Assembly: GCA_037178625.1 (NCBI GenBank)
Contig: CM074138.1
Span: 806,001-870,000 of the forward strand
Reading direction: 5' to 3'
Source of the DNA: Skeletonema tropicum
Taxonomy: Eukaryota > Bacillariophyta > Thalassiosirophyceae > Thalassiosirales > Thalassiosiraceae
DNA length: 64,000 nt
Shown: positions 41,561-52,481 of the stretch, piece by piece
Layout of the letters: every line of letters starts with the position of its first letter
Numbering within the stretch: position 1 is the first letter of the stretch
Notes under the pieces: model-generated
The model's database searches: none
Told to the model about the DNA's origin: nothing
The model's input: the letters and a program-made list of their open reading frames with translations, nothing else
Program-made: the position numbers and the translations under genes

Positions 41561-44500
41561 TAGCGTAATGGAATTTCACCATTTTTGGAGGGGGTTGAAA
41601 ATTGCAGGTTGAAAATTCAGAAATTTCAGAAATTTCAAGGGATTAAATTTCACTCTAGCTTATCCTGAGATAGTCGTAATACTTTGCACTCTGCAGTCAA
41701 CACATCACTCTAAGAGAGACTGTCAGCAAGCTTCTTTCCAAGCATCTTCTTCGCATCCATGATATGACGGAGGTTTTCCTTCCCTCGAAGAAGTGCAACA
41801 CCAGTTGGATCCTTCATCCTATTCCTATCCTTCACAAGAATGCTGTTCTTCAGAGGTTTGGCCCTACGCTCACAATCCATCGATCCGACAGTTCCCATAG
41901 ACATTAGAGGCTTAGCAACCAATCGATAGAAGTCAGATGATCCTGCATAACCTTCAAACCACGTGATGCGACCAGAAATAGCACCAGTTGATTCCACATA
42001 CTGTACCACATTTTTGATACTAAAAGACTTGTTGTTCTGTTGCAGCTGTTCCAAAGATGGAAGCGATGGAAGTGGAACGTCAAAAGAATGAAACCAGTCA
42101 TTGTTTTGAGTATCAAAGTCCTCAAAATCCTTTTTAACTCTCCTCCGCATCTCATCAGAACCATCTTCACCCAAAGGCACATACCACTCGATCATCTTCC
42201 TTACGAGCGCAGCCTTGTTAGTCTGCAGGTAGAACAACTCCCTCCACACACGAGAGTTTGGGTCACAGAGGAAACACATCAAGTGATGCTCATCGAGTAA
42301 ACCAACCTTCAGTCCGCTGGGATCAACACCATCCATATTGAAACGTTCACGGATCATACCAGCAACTTCTGCTCTTGAGCCCTGACCAAGAAGTTCATCA
42401 AACTCGGGAGTGAGACACTTGTTAATATCATTGCGCAGCGCTTGAACCAAGAGGGGGTAAGCACTAAGTGGCATATCCTTGCGGGAACAAGCCAAATGTG
42501 CTTCCTTGAAAGGGAGCGTGAAGGCAATAACAACATCAAACATCTTCCAAATATTTTCCTTCTTGAAGTGCTCCATCAGCTCATCCAACTCAGCTTGCTT
42601 TGTTGCAGTGCGCTCACTACGATACTTTTGATACTCCGCCTTGCCAGGAAGTACAAGAAGAAAGTCACGACACTTGCGAGCGCTCACAACAACGTCATGT
42701 AGAAGGTTCATCCGTGTCTCCACGGGGCAGAAAACTTTGGAGTAAAACACGAGCTCATCCACTAGAGCTGCGCTGCGTCGGAAAGAATCAATGCGATCAA
42801 TCTTCACGAAGTCCCTGACTTTCCTAGCATACTTTATGACAAGTTGCATAACTGAAGTCTTGGCTAGGTCTTTCATAAGCAAATCGATGCAATGAGCCGG
42901 ATCGCGTGTAACTATGACCTTCATCCCTGGATACTTTTCTTCAAGTTCCTTCCCAACTCGATCCGCAACATGCCTTGCAGCATTATCAACAGGAATGCTC
43001 ACAATCTTCGCATTGTATTCTTTCATGACGTTTTCACAAACCCTCACAGCATCCTCTATTTCGGCTTCGGTAACATGCTTATCGCTTCCAAGATCTTTCC
43101 ATTCGAGGAAGAGTGAGAAGTCACTCTTCGCGACGGTGTATACGATCTAGGCAGAAGAGGATACAGCAGGGCAACATAAATAGTAGTGAGACAATTGAAA
43201 GCAATGAAGTTATTGTACAGAACATAAATCACGTACCTTTTGTTTGCCCAAGACAGTGACTCCATCCATCGCAACATTTACATGTCCGGGAATTTTTGCC
43301 ATAAATGATTTCAACTCCGATGTCGTTTGTTTATCAATTTTAATGACATACTTGTCATAGATTGTTTCAACATCACTTGGAATGAACTTCAAGATGGCAG
43401 GGTATCGTTGGTGTAGGCTTGCTTGCACCCAAGGATCCAATAGACGACTCAATGGCTCGCCACGAGCGACAATGGCTCGTACCTCGTGCATGAGTACAAT
43501 GTCAGCAGATGCCTGGTTCATGCTCTTACCATACGTGTGCTCCATAGTAGTTTGTGCAGATGGTACACGCTTTGTTTTCTTGCGAGGGGGAACGGATGTG
43601 GAGGTGGATTTGGTGACATCACTAACGTCCCCAGAGTTGGATAGTAGATCAATCACCGCAACGGGGCCATGATTACTACGCATGGCAGCAACAGTTTCAC
43701 TTGGGTTGGATTGAAGTGCAAGATACGTTGCTTGTTTCTTATTCGCTTGAGCCCCTCCTTCGATTTGTCTCCTTGTGTGAGGGCATGTCAACCCTTCACA
43801 TTCGTGGAGAGAATGTTTTCTAGCTCTTGTTGCATTAAATGTCGCTAGCAACTTGTTGTACTTAGGACAGTGCTTGCATACAATACGTAACTTGCCATTG
43901 GGTTGGGGCGTGATTTCGTATTGGGAATAGAGCGTTGAGTCTCGTTGCTTTTTGGCATCCGGAGCTGCTGCAAAAGGCACAGCAGCAGGTGGTGCTGCGG
44001 GTGGATCGACTGCAGCGACGGCAGGTGGATCGACAGCAGCGACGGCAGCATCGGCAGTTGGGGCCGCAGCGGTGAGCTTGTGTTGGACACAGTGAAGACA
44101 CATGAGAGCGGTATGGGAGTTGGCAAGTGTTTTTGCATGATCATTAAGATCCCCTGCAGGGTTTTTGTAGGATGGGTTGCCCACAATTTCCTCACAGTAG
44201 AGTTTACCGCAAAGGGCACCATGAATTGGTCCTTCACACATCATGCACTGATGATCAGCCGGGTTGTTGAGGGGGGAGTTCTTCATGCCACAAAGGGCGT
44301 TGGCGGCGCATGTCAAAAGCATTATTGTTGAAGATTATTGAATTGTTGTTGTTATTGCCAGGCAAACTATGACAGCGTGGTAGACGGCAGAGTGAACAAA
44401 AAGTTGATTTGTGCACATACCCGCACCCAAAATAAGAGCCATCCGCGCCCAAAATCATCTGGTACATGCCAATGCAGGAACACGCATGTAAGCTGAATTA

Positions 44501-44798
44501 CTACGAAGGAATAAGTAATACTGCATTGTTAGTCGCCAGCATTTTGGTGAAGAGTTACTCTCCGCTGAGTTGACAAACTCATCATCTGGATGGTGCGTGG
44601 TGTTCTTTGGGGTTTGGTGGTTGGTGGAATGAAGGGTCTTAGGTTATTTTTGTGCTACGTGTTGGTTCAGTACCATCCGTTCGCGCCAGAATTTTTGTGA
44701 AATTTCATTGTTGGCCAAAATTGGTGCAACTTTCACCCTGTAAATTTCACGAAAGTTGCAGTAGTGAAATTTCACCCTTTTGAAATTCCATTACGCTA
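41561..44798 (-). mobile_element. Complete hAT-type DNA transposon (3,238 bp)
   Basis: The terminal inverted repeats read TAGCGTAATGGAATTTCA at both ends and are flanked by a perfect 8 bp target duplication ATTTGCAT (41553-41560 and 44799-44806). Between them lies one uninterrupted transposase gene with a single intron. Length, ends and duplication size are those of hAT elements. The exact duplications and intact frame point to recent insertion and possible activity. Confidence 0.93.
41710..44322 (-). CDS. hAT-family transposase (BED finger, DUF659-like, C-terminal dimerisation region)
   Basis: Exon 1 is 44322-43237 and exon 2 is 43146-41710; the 90 bp intron runs from GTACGT to CTGCCTAG, phase 0, giving 840 residues. 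The N-terminal half has Cys/His clusters (CMMCEG, CLHCVQH), an Ala/Pro-rich repeat and a BED-type finger (RIVCKHCPKY...RKHSLHEC). The middle is DUF659-like (RLLDPWVQASLHQRYP, GHVNVAMDGVTV) with VDNAARHVADRV after the intron. Near the C-terminus SMGTVGSMDCERRAKPLKNS fills the position of the hAT dimerisation domain. The BED finger should bind the terminal repeats of this element; the catalytic DDE residues were not individually assigned. Confidence 0.88.
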
Positions 44799-44829
44799 AT
44801 TTGCATTCCTCCGTAGGCCTTAGAACCCG

Positions 44830-45591
44830 TGGTAAATAAATAGGGTATGTCACAAAGAGTGTGACGCTTACCGTCTCGGGGGCAAAACCAAATGTGTCAC
44901 AAGGCCATTTTCTACGTATTCCTACGTTGTACCTAGTACTGTTCACAAATGTTCAGGTACACCCCTAAGTGAATGTGGCGTTACGACTTTTGGTTACCTA
45001 TGGGTGAGTCTCGCTTGCCTCGTCGTTTCCCGTCATTGAAAGCTCGAATTGATCATTCACCGCTCAAGGCAACGGCAACCATGGTCGACGTCCGCCGCTG
45101 AAATAGAACAAGTTATTAGCCGTAATATGGGACGATTGATGGCTTATCGTTACTATGGATTATAATGTTTATGTTATCGTGCTTGGATCCACCAGTAACG
45201 CTCCTTGGGATGTTCAATAAGCACTTTTCAATGGGCGGCGCCCGCCGGAAGTCACCGTCTAATATTGCCTCCATGCTGCCTTCCCTCGGCGGATTTGGCA
45301 GCGGCGAGGGCTTCAGTACATACATAATAATCCATAGTAACGATCAGCCACCGATCGTCCCATATTTCGGCTATTAACTTGGTCAATTCCAGCGGCGGCA
45401 ACGGTTTCTGTTATGATTATGTACCTGGCCATGCCTTGAGCGCGTTGGTGCTGGATCATCATGTTCGGACCGGCACTGACTTTCGCATTTGGTTTTGCCC
45501 CCGAGACGGTAAATCCTCTTTATTTTTTTTCGCGTAACGTCACGGTGAAGATTTCCCGCCAAAATTTGAGTCATACCCTATTTATTTACCC
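44830..45591. mobile_element. Foldback element with a second foldback nested inside
   Basis: Outer arms: GTAAATAAATAGGGTATG near 44,832 and its complement near 45,575, plus ACCGTCTCGGGGGCAAAACC near 44,870 and its complement near 45,490. Inside, 45117-45170 (AGCCGTAATATGGGACGAT) is matched by the complement of 45322-45376. ATT borders both sides of the inner element, a possible 3 bp duplication. No coding capacity; mirror-image open frames here arise from the palindrome. Confidence 0.7.
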
Positions 45592-45726
45592 TTGTGTCGA
45601 ACAACGTAAGAGCAAGATCAAAGATCAACAAACTCGAAGACGTGCACCCACGCCACCGGCTTCCTCCGCACATTATGCTGCTTGTAGTCCACAAATAGGC
45701 GACCTTGCCACACATTAACATTAACC
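45592..45726 (+). promoter_or_regulatory. Putative promoter of the membrane-protein gene
   Basis: Short AT-moderate stretch between the foldback element and the ATG at 45727. No specific element was identified. Confidence 0.3.
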
Positions 45727-47044
45727 ATGAGCACCTCCATTCTCGATCATCTGCGGCGCTCAATAACCTGGAGGCTCGCTACTATTGTACCATCAACTAA
45801 AGAAGCGGAAACGCTGAACAAAAACAATGTTAGGGGCGTGTTACAATCCTACCTTGTCTGGCGCAAATCGTCTATGCTTCTTTCGGTGCCTATCATGGCG
45901 TATGCGGCACTAGGTGGATACTTCGAGTTCCAGCGATTCCTCTACGAGTCTGAATATTATGAAGAAGTATTTCAAGATTTCATAGAAGAGTACCATTTCC
46001 AATATTTCATTGCAGAATACGTTCACCTAAACGTGTTGTACCAAACATGGTTTGGGTACATTCTCATTTTGCTACCATTCATTGCTGATGCTGTCCTCTG
46101 GATTGGACTTCTTTTTGCACTCGTGACCTGGCACAAGTGGCATTGTACTTCAAAAGTGTTCAAGTACAGCTGGTTGGTCTCGACTGTGATACCACTAATA
46201 CCCGCTGTCGTTCCATTCGGCTCCATCATATCTAATACATTCAAAGATGATTTCCTACAAAAGTGCAATGAGGAACAGACAGTCTACTTGAATCAAGGGA
46301 ATAATACCTTTAATCAATATGGACTTCAGACATCATACTGCGAAATGGCGTTCCAAGAGGTCCTTCTTGTGAGCCAGATGTCGGCGGCTTTCGATTACGG
46401 GATTAAGATTCTGCCGCTCATTCTCACATTTCCATCGTCATGTGTAAGAGCTGCCCTCAGAGTTAGAGGTCTCGTCCCAGACTGGTCCTTCTCGATGGAT
46501 GATATCGATTGCAGCTCTGTTTCAATCGATGTTGACACTAGTTTCTCTCATCTTTCTCATCCAGATGGCCGGAAATGTAGTCTTGGTAATCGCAGCTCTA
46601 TGGATGTTTTTGGTTCCTTGGTTTTATGTAGTCCATCAGAACTTATACGTCAGTATCACATCTGATGAGAAAGAGAAAAAAATCGACAGTAACCAACAAA
46701 TGATGTTCTTCTTTTGGGCTTTAGCCGTAATTTTGATCGTAGTGTGGGCACAAACGGCGACAATCTTTGGGAGACCACTAATAGGAGTGCACGACACTGA
46801 ACCTGTACATGGGTATCCTTATGGTGAAGAAGAAAACAGAGAACCATGGATGACGTACAACTACTTTTCTCAGTTGGTCTTTGAAAGTTTTGGTCGCCTT
46901 CTTGTCACTACGGTGGTATTTGGTGATGCAATTCTGTGCATGACAGTCGAAAACTTTCGGCACAATAATTTGCGCATTGTAGATGCATCTACTCGGGATC
47001 GAATCCAAGATATCTTTGAGTCTCTGGAATCTGGAATACAATAA
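45727..47044 (+). CDS. Multi-pass membrane protein of unknown function, with a frame break
   Basis: The first frame (from ATG 45727) has hydrophobic segments near residues 50-65 (MLLSVPIMAYAALGGY), 113-140 (FGYILILLPFIADAVLWIGL) and 155-170 (WLVSTVIPLIPAVVP), then an extracellular-looking loop with NNT and paired Cys. Around 46,480-46,500 the coding sense moves to the next frame, which carries ISIAALFQSMLTLVSLIFLI, NVVLVIAALWMFLVPWFYVV and FFFWALAVILIVVWAQ, ending at 47044. A one-base indel (real mutation or sequencing error) explains this best; the sites available for an intron would make it implausibly small. No family is recognised. About 440 residues if the frame is continuous. Confidence 0.6.
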
Positions 47045-47202
47045 TGACCCAAAAGGCTTTATAGAAGCTATTACCGACACTGTGGTGGACCCCAAAGTAG
47101 GCTTGCCAAGACAAGAAGTAGTTCCCGTGTCGATAATTGCAGTGAGTTAAAATATATATAATTAAGGCTGGCATCTTGTTCGCCCGATCAACTCTAAGCC
47201 AA

Positions 47203-48165
47203 TCAAGTACATTGGTCAGCCGCTCTTTCTGCCATCCGTCGAGCTAACTTTATCTGCTCCAATTTTTGCATATATGCCTTGGCTTTCTCCCTCTGAGGAC
47301 TTTTGGCTGCAATGACAGCAGCATTGTGTCCACGAAGAGCTGCGGCAAAGTCTTCTTTACTGATTGAACCCTCTTTATAACAATCCTTTAGCACATCCAT
47401 TGACTCATCATCGCCTTGTTTGGCAGCTATTATCCAATGTTTCACTGCCCGTTCTTCCCTACCAAGCTCACTCTCAAGACATGCAAGATTGTGTCTGGCA
47501 TTGGAGTGACCTCCTATAGCGGCCCTTTCCAAATGATAAATTTGTTTTTCCTCGTCCTGCTCAACACCTTTCCCCTCCCCATATAAATATGACACAAGAT
47601 TATGTGACTCAGAATCACCCATTTCAGCTCCCCTTGTCAACAGTTCAAAAGCGCTGCTGTAGTCTCCCTCCTTGAAGCGCCTCAATCCCACTTGACACGT
47701 GGCGATTGGATCACCTGCCTCTGCTCTCTTGATAAGACTTTGTGTGACTTCTTCATTTGTTTTTGGAGTTGTTGGTTGTCGACAGAATAGACACTTCAGC
47801 CCGAGAGATCCCTTGACCTCGCGAAGCATATTGGCGTACTTACAACCTTTGCATATTATCTTGCAGCAACATGGCATCATGGAAGTTTTTTGTGGATCAT
47901 TCGGCTGAGGAAGAAAACAGATGGGGCAGTCCCCGAGGTGGCTGCTTTCAGGTTGCTGGAATAAAATGTCGTCGCCATGTTGTAACTCGTTATTTGCCAT
48001 TCGTTCTTTCTCGCAGGTTTGCTTCTGTTCAGGCAAATGCTCTTGCTGACATTCATTGCTGTGATCTCGAGCAACCTTCGCTTTTATCTCATCAACTTCA
48101 GCGATGTCGCAGGAAGCACAGCGCGTCAAGCTCTCGTCTTCGGCTAAATTTGTGTTCATCGTCAA
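47203..48165 (-). CDS. RING-like protein with Sel1 repeats
   Basis: 320 residues. Residues about 80-130 form a RING-type zinc-binding region (CPICFLPQ...CCCKIICKGC...LKCLFCRQP) with eight Cys in RING-like spacing but no canonical His. It is followed by Sel1-like repeats from about residue 145 to 250 (AEAGDPIATCQVG, GAEMGDSESHNLV, AIGGHSNARHNLACL, AAKQGDDESM). The combination is typical of a large diatom family. The likely role is protein-protein interaction or ubiquitin transfer; not tested. The C-terminus is a basic helix. Confidence 0.8.
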   Translation of the reverse strand: MTMNTNLAEDESLTRCASCDIAEVDEIKAKVARDHSNECQQEHLPEQKQTCEKERMANNELQHGDDILFQQPESSHLGDCPICFLPQPNDPQKTSMMPCCCKIICKGCKYANMLREVKGSLGLKCLFCRQPTTPKTNEEVTQSLIKRAEAGDPIATCQVGLRRFKEGDYSSAFELLTRGAEMGDSESHNLVSYLYGEGKGVEQDEEKQIYHLERAAIGGHSNARHNLACLESELGREERAVKHWIIAAKQGDDESMDVLKDCYKEGSISKEDFAAALRGHNAAVIAAKSPQREKAKAYMQKLEQIKLARRMAERAADQCT

Positions 48166-49641
48166 AACTTAGTGGCAATCAACCCAGGTTATGTATTATG
48201 TAGGCGACCTTACTTACTGGTGACTTGGCAACAATGAAAGGAACGTTTTCGTCATCTATTCCTTCAATGAAGCAGAGGACAAACATTCAAAGAGAAGATA
48301 TCGCCGCGCGTGTCACTGCAGTGTAAGTATGCGCATGCAACGACGTGGTGCGGAGAGGCGAGGGGCGTTCGTTAATAACCAGAAGATGCCCAGCCCCGGG
48401 TTTCCCCGGGTTAGCGTCTTTACAGCATAACTTCGTCAATAATAGGCCGATTCTTATGGTTCAAAGACCAACAACTTTCCATTTAGTGAGTTTAGAACGC
48501 CTCTGCAACGCGCCATGGTGGTATTCCGACCATTCCCCGAGATCTTGGGGGTGCCATTTCAGTAGTATCGACATCGGCCGGCGGCGGTGCTCGGCCATCA
48601 CGCATCACACACTGAAAAAAAACATCTCCACCATGACGAATCCGACGGCAAACCATGGTACTATTGGGCCAATGCACCCAAAACCTGATAAATGACACTC
48701 CGTCTAATCCAATTTTTTATGTAGATTCCGATTATGTAAGCGGCGGCGGTCGAATCAAGCTCATTGTGATGGTATGCGGCTCTAACCGACGCAGACATAA
48801 ATTCTGCACCTGCCGGGCAACATCATGATATACTCATATAATACTCGTGTATGTGACGGAATAGGGCTCCTGATTTTCCATGAAAACATGCTATATTCCA
48901 ACCAGTCCAATTATGTTGTAGCCGCAATGAAATAGAGAAACCTGGTCAAACATCGTTGATTGTTATATAATAGTCATCACCTCACTGACTTTTGGCACCT
49001 CTACATCTTGTATTCTGTCAGATATATGCATTCTCCTTTTTGATGTATTTTGTGGAAATTATCCATTTTCACCACCTGTATTCACCATACCACTGCATGC
49101 GTCATATAACGCCCAGGCACACTCTAGAGGGAACTGATCGCCGCTTAATAGTATATAGTTGGCGTGTGCAAACCAGTTCGGTGGCAGAGTAGCTCCGTCT
49201 ATTCATCTGAAGACCATATTGAAAGTGTATCATCACACCGATGTCAAAGCGCAATTTTCCGACACCTCTACTTTGGTGCCATGATATGTAGCAATGGCGT
49301 CGGTCGATGACCAACTGAGGACATCACTTCACAGAAAGGCTATTGGAGAGGGAGTTACTGCAGTGGGGCTGTCTAATTTTATGTGTAGCTAGTGTTGTTG
49401 ATGTCAGCACGTACGGGGTCGAGGTGCGCCATGGTGATCGCTAGTGATTTTTTTCATTATCCCCTGGGCATCTTCTGGTTAAGGCTTGCGGCGACGGAGG
49501 AGGTTCAACGTCCTGCCACTCCTGTCGCGATGGTTCCTCTAGGTTCCTTTAGCTAGTTTACTGTTGTCGCATCTGGTATTAAAATATATCAAATTGAGTG
49601 ATGTTCGCGTATGTACTTCATAGTATGAATGATAGAGTCCT
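48166..49641. other. Gene-free region, possible TIR element
   Basis: AACCAGAAGATGCCCAG at 48377-48393 is matched by its exact complement at 49464-49480, about 1.1 kb apart, suggesting the ends of a non-autonomous element. No protein or RNA gene is recognised between them. Confidence 0.4.
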
Positions 49642-49831
49642 ACAGCTGTTAGCAAATCTTGGCGGATAATCGCAGAATTTTTATTCCTACGTACAAACGT
49701 ACTGAAAGCCCCTTAACTGGGGAGCTACTCTACCTCCGTCTTTCTCAATTGCGAACAACAACCGGACCATGGTAAATAATGCCTCGTATGCCATATTCCA
49801 CCAAGAGACATAAATGAACATTGTCCTATGT

Positions 49832-51811
49832 TTATTTCTTCTTTGTCGTCGCTTCCACCTTCGTATTCTCTCGTTTTACTCTGAGACTAAAGTTGAGCTT
49901 CTCTTCCTTCTTGAGCAAATCATTCTTGAAATCAAAGTCTTTTGCGTAGACAGTTTTCATAATGAAAGATTTGTCAAAGTCAATAGCAGCACGATGACAT
50001 TTCAAAACCTTCTTCAGCGTTTCAATTCTCTTGTGCGGAATGGGTGCATCCTCACTTGAATTACCTTCTGTCTCCTTGGTATTCTTTGCCTCAATCTCCA
50101 ACATCTTATATGTCTCCATGTAACCTCTTGCCCTGGCACTGAACTTACGAATGAGATCCACAGTGAGAACCTCTCTTGAAATACACTTGTCGACCAATGC
50201 AAGGAAATCAGCAGTCGTTTTCTTTTGAGCTAATGGATGTCTTCGGTAGAGAGCTTTGGAGAACCCCCAAGAGTATTCGACACCCTCACCAGCGTATTCA
50301 GCATGATACTTTGTTGTAATCAAGGCTCTTACTCCCAAAGATTCACAAACATATTCGAGTTGGCTTTGTTCAGACAAAAAATCTGTGCAGTTTGCAAGCA
50401 AATGCCGGAGGGAAAGCTCAGGAACCAAGTTACCCTCATCATCATACTTCATCACTTGGTAGCTGCCCTTTCTGAAGGTTGCTATATCGATCCAGCCACG
50501 TTCATACGCAATCTGCAGAAGTCCCTTACCCTTGCCCTCCCATCCATATATCATTTTGGTGGTAGGTGTTATTTTGATATCAATACTAGACGCTTGCGCC
50601 ATTTTTTCCAGATGGTCAAGTATGAAGTTTGACACATCTACTGCTGCTGTCGGAAATACCTCAAATAGTGTAGGCTTTCGTTTGATACCATTGGCGACGT
50701 AGGGGTTGGGGTTTGGAAATTGATGATTAACGCGGAAGATACGGTTCCAATTCATGATTGTCCTACCAGTTGCTGCATTGAACAGTGTTAAATCATTGAG
50801 CAGCCTTGCCGCTTTGTCGCAACAAGCTTGGAATGGAAACCCAACTCGATACTCGGCAAGTGCTATTGAATACGCAACCCTGAGGTATAAACATTTATTG
50901 CGTAAGTCAAATAAGGCATGCTTTGTCAATTTACTATCTTCGTGCAAGTCAATGACGCCTGCTTCTTCGTATCCATTTGCTGATTGCCCCACCAGTGTAA
51001 GTGATTCAACCAATTGCACTAGTCCGTTGTACACATCGGCACCTTCTTCAAATCCGAAGAGAGCTGCTGCTTCAGGTGACTGCCATATAATATTCGGAGT
51101 CTGGTTGTTGCTGCTGTTATCGCCGTCTATATCGCCACTGCTGTTGTTATTGTCGTCGTCTTCGTCTTCATCTTCGTCGTCAACTTGATTATTCTCATCC
51201 TCTAATCTACCCACGTTGGTGACGAATGGCACGAGAGGGCTCTGCTGCTGCTCAACTAGTCGTTGCGAGCGCCTTGTTCTTTTTTGTGGAGTAGGAGTAA
51301 TTGGTGCAGCCGCTGATGATTTTGTTGCTTCTTTACGTTTGTTCTCATTATTTTTGTTCTTCTTCTTACCAGCGCATCCATCGTCGGGAAATGATACTTG
51401 CTCCGGCTTGTTGCAAGATCGCTGCCGATTATTAGTTGCACTGTAACTCTGTATATGTTCTATTTCTGTGCACAATAACTCTGCTGCGCGTATTGGTTCG
51501 TTGGGCACTTTCTCTCCCTTTCCAAAGTAGTAATAGTGCACCATCCGGCGTAATGACGAATTGAATGGACATGATGTTGTGAAATTTTTGTGGTATATCT
51601 TGTGTACATTGCTGCTGTTGAAAGGTCCGGCTGCCTTGTTCAGACGCTGCACGAGTTTGTTCCGTAAGGTATTGTCTTTATCTACATTCGTATAGTGTCT
51701 GTGCAATATCTCTACCAACGACTGGTCGCAAATCCACCTGCCGCGATAAGTGTCACTTTTACTGATGAGCCGTGTGAAAAGGTATTCAAAAAGTGTATTA
51801 CCATCGTTCAT
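49832..51811 (-). CDS. Putative DDE-type transposase-like protein
   Basis: 659 residues, no introns seen. The N-terminal 130 residues are unrecognised. Then comes a basic Lys/Arg stretch, an acidic Asp/Glu/Asn run and a folded C-terminal half with YGWEGKGKGLLQIAYERGW, a CTDFLSEQSQLEYVCESLG block and KYHAEYAGEGVEYSWGFSKA. The last block resembles the CHPELAGEGIEYxWG element of a eukaryotic DDE transposase group, with Asp in TDF and Glu in VEYSWG as candidate catalytic residues. It lies between the inverted repeats described for 49642-52093. A 66-codon frame just upstream (52040-51840) may encode its true N-terminus. A domesticated gene is the alternative. Confidence 0.5.
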   Translation of the reverse strand: MNDGNTLFEYLFTRLISKSDTYRGRWICDQSLVEILHRHYTNVDKDNTLRNKLVQRLNKAAGPFNSSNVHKIYHKNFTTSCPFNSSLRRMVHYYYFGKGEKVPNEPIRAAELLCTEIEHIQSYSATNNRQRSCNKPEQVSFPDDGCAGKKKNKNNENKRKEATKSSAAAPITPTPQKRTRRSQRLVEQQQSPLVPFVTNVGRLEDENNQVDDEDEDEDDDNNNSSGDIDGDNSSNNQTPNIIWQSPEAAALFGFEEGADVYNGLVQLVESLTLVGQSANGYEEAGVIDLHEDSKLTKHALFDLRNKCLYLRVAYSIALAEYRVGFPFQACCDKAARLLNDLTLFNAATGRTIMNWNRIFRVNHQFPNPNPYVANGIKRKPTLFEVFPTAAVDVSNFILDHLEKMAQASSIDIKITPTTKMIYGWEGKGKGLLQIAYERGWIDIATFRKGSYQVMKYDDEGNLVPELSLRHLLANCTDFLSEQSQLEYVCESLGVRALITTKYHAEYAGEGVEYSWGFSKALYRRHPLAQKKTTADFLALVDKCISREVLTVDLIRKFSARARGYMETYKMLEIEAKNTKETEGNSSEDAPIPHKRIETLKKVLKCHRAAIDFDKSFIMKTVYAKDFDFKNDLLKKEEKLNFSLRVKRENTKVEATTKKK

Positions 51812-51839
51812 GATTACAATCTTTAGTCAACCTAATTGG

Positions 51840-52040
51840 CTATTTTGGATCTAGACATGCAAGAGAGGTTAATTTATCCTTTTGGTTGAGTAAATATTCA
51901 ACTTGTTGTGCGTAGTACGCTCCGGCATTTGGCCATGGTTGGCATCTTTTTGCGCGGAGTGGCTCTTGTTGAGGGGTGAGTTGGGAGAAATCGGCCCAAT
52001 GGGTTTTTATAAGACTCACTACGTCATTTGTACCTAACAT
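51840..52040 (-). CDS. Small ORF inside the DDE-like transposon
   Basis: 66 residues (starts MLGTNDVVSLIKTHWADF). It lies between the right terminal repeat and the main frame, on the same strand, 28 bp upstream. It could be a first exon of the transposase or an accessory ORF. No domain is recognised. Confidence 0.3.
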   Translation of the reverse strand: MLGTNDVVSLIKTHWADFSQLTPQQEPLRAKRCQPWPNAGAYYAQQVEYLLNQKDKLTSLACLDPK

Positions 52041-52093
52041 ACGTAGGAATTCGAAACTTGAACGGCTATCCGAAAATCCGTGAAAACAGCTGT

Positions 52094-52481
52094 AATAGAG
52101 AAGCTTCTGTCTTCTGCTGTTTTGTCTTTTTCCCTCTAAGTTAGCTGAATCCTGAGTCCTGAGTCCGTCTCTTCTCTAGACAGGGCAATAAGAATGATAG
52201 CGTAGCATATTTGCAATCGGTTCTGGATTCTTTCTGTGATCCAAATCAGCCCGAGCCCAGCCCACACCCCTACAATATGTACCACCGGGGACTGGGCCGC
52301 ACAAGAGAGAAGAGAGAAGCTAGGAGTGCGAAGGTGATGGTCTTCTCTCGTCTCGCCCAGCCCCCGGTGATAGGGGTGGCCAAGCAGCCCACACAGTCAA
52401 TTTTCTCATTTTTTGAATTTTGACTTCTTATTGAGTGAAGTGAGATTGAGATCATCATCGGTTTCCAAAAGATAGCAGACA
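52094..52481. other. Upstream region of the BTB gene
   Basis: A Pro-rich, CCC-rich stretch (52,250-52,390) with CCCAGCCC motifs; no gene recognised. Probably contains the promoter of the gene at 52482. Confidence 0.35.

Larger units (their letters stand above)
49642..52093 (-). mobile_element. DNA transposon with about 60 bp degenerate terminal inverted repeats
   Basis: Both ends start ACAGCTGTT and, read inward, share CGGATA, then ATTCCTACGTA, then GTAC at matching distances over about 60 bp (left 49642-49700, right 52093-52030). Between them is a long open frame with transposase-like features. No clean target duplication was found. The family is not assigned; the terminal sequence does not match the hAT ends in this window. 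Confidence 0.55.

Noticed and set aside
45116..45377. Two small open frames on opposite strands sharing IIIHSND
   Set aside because: The shared peptide arises because the region is an inverted repeat; there is no independent coding evidence.
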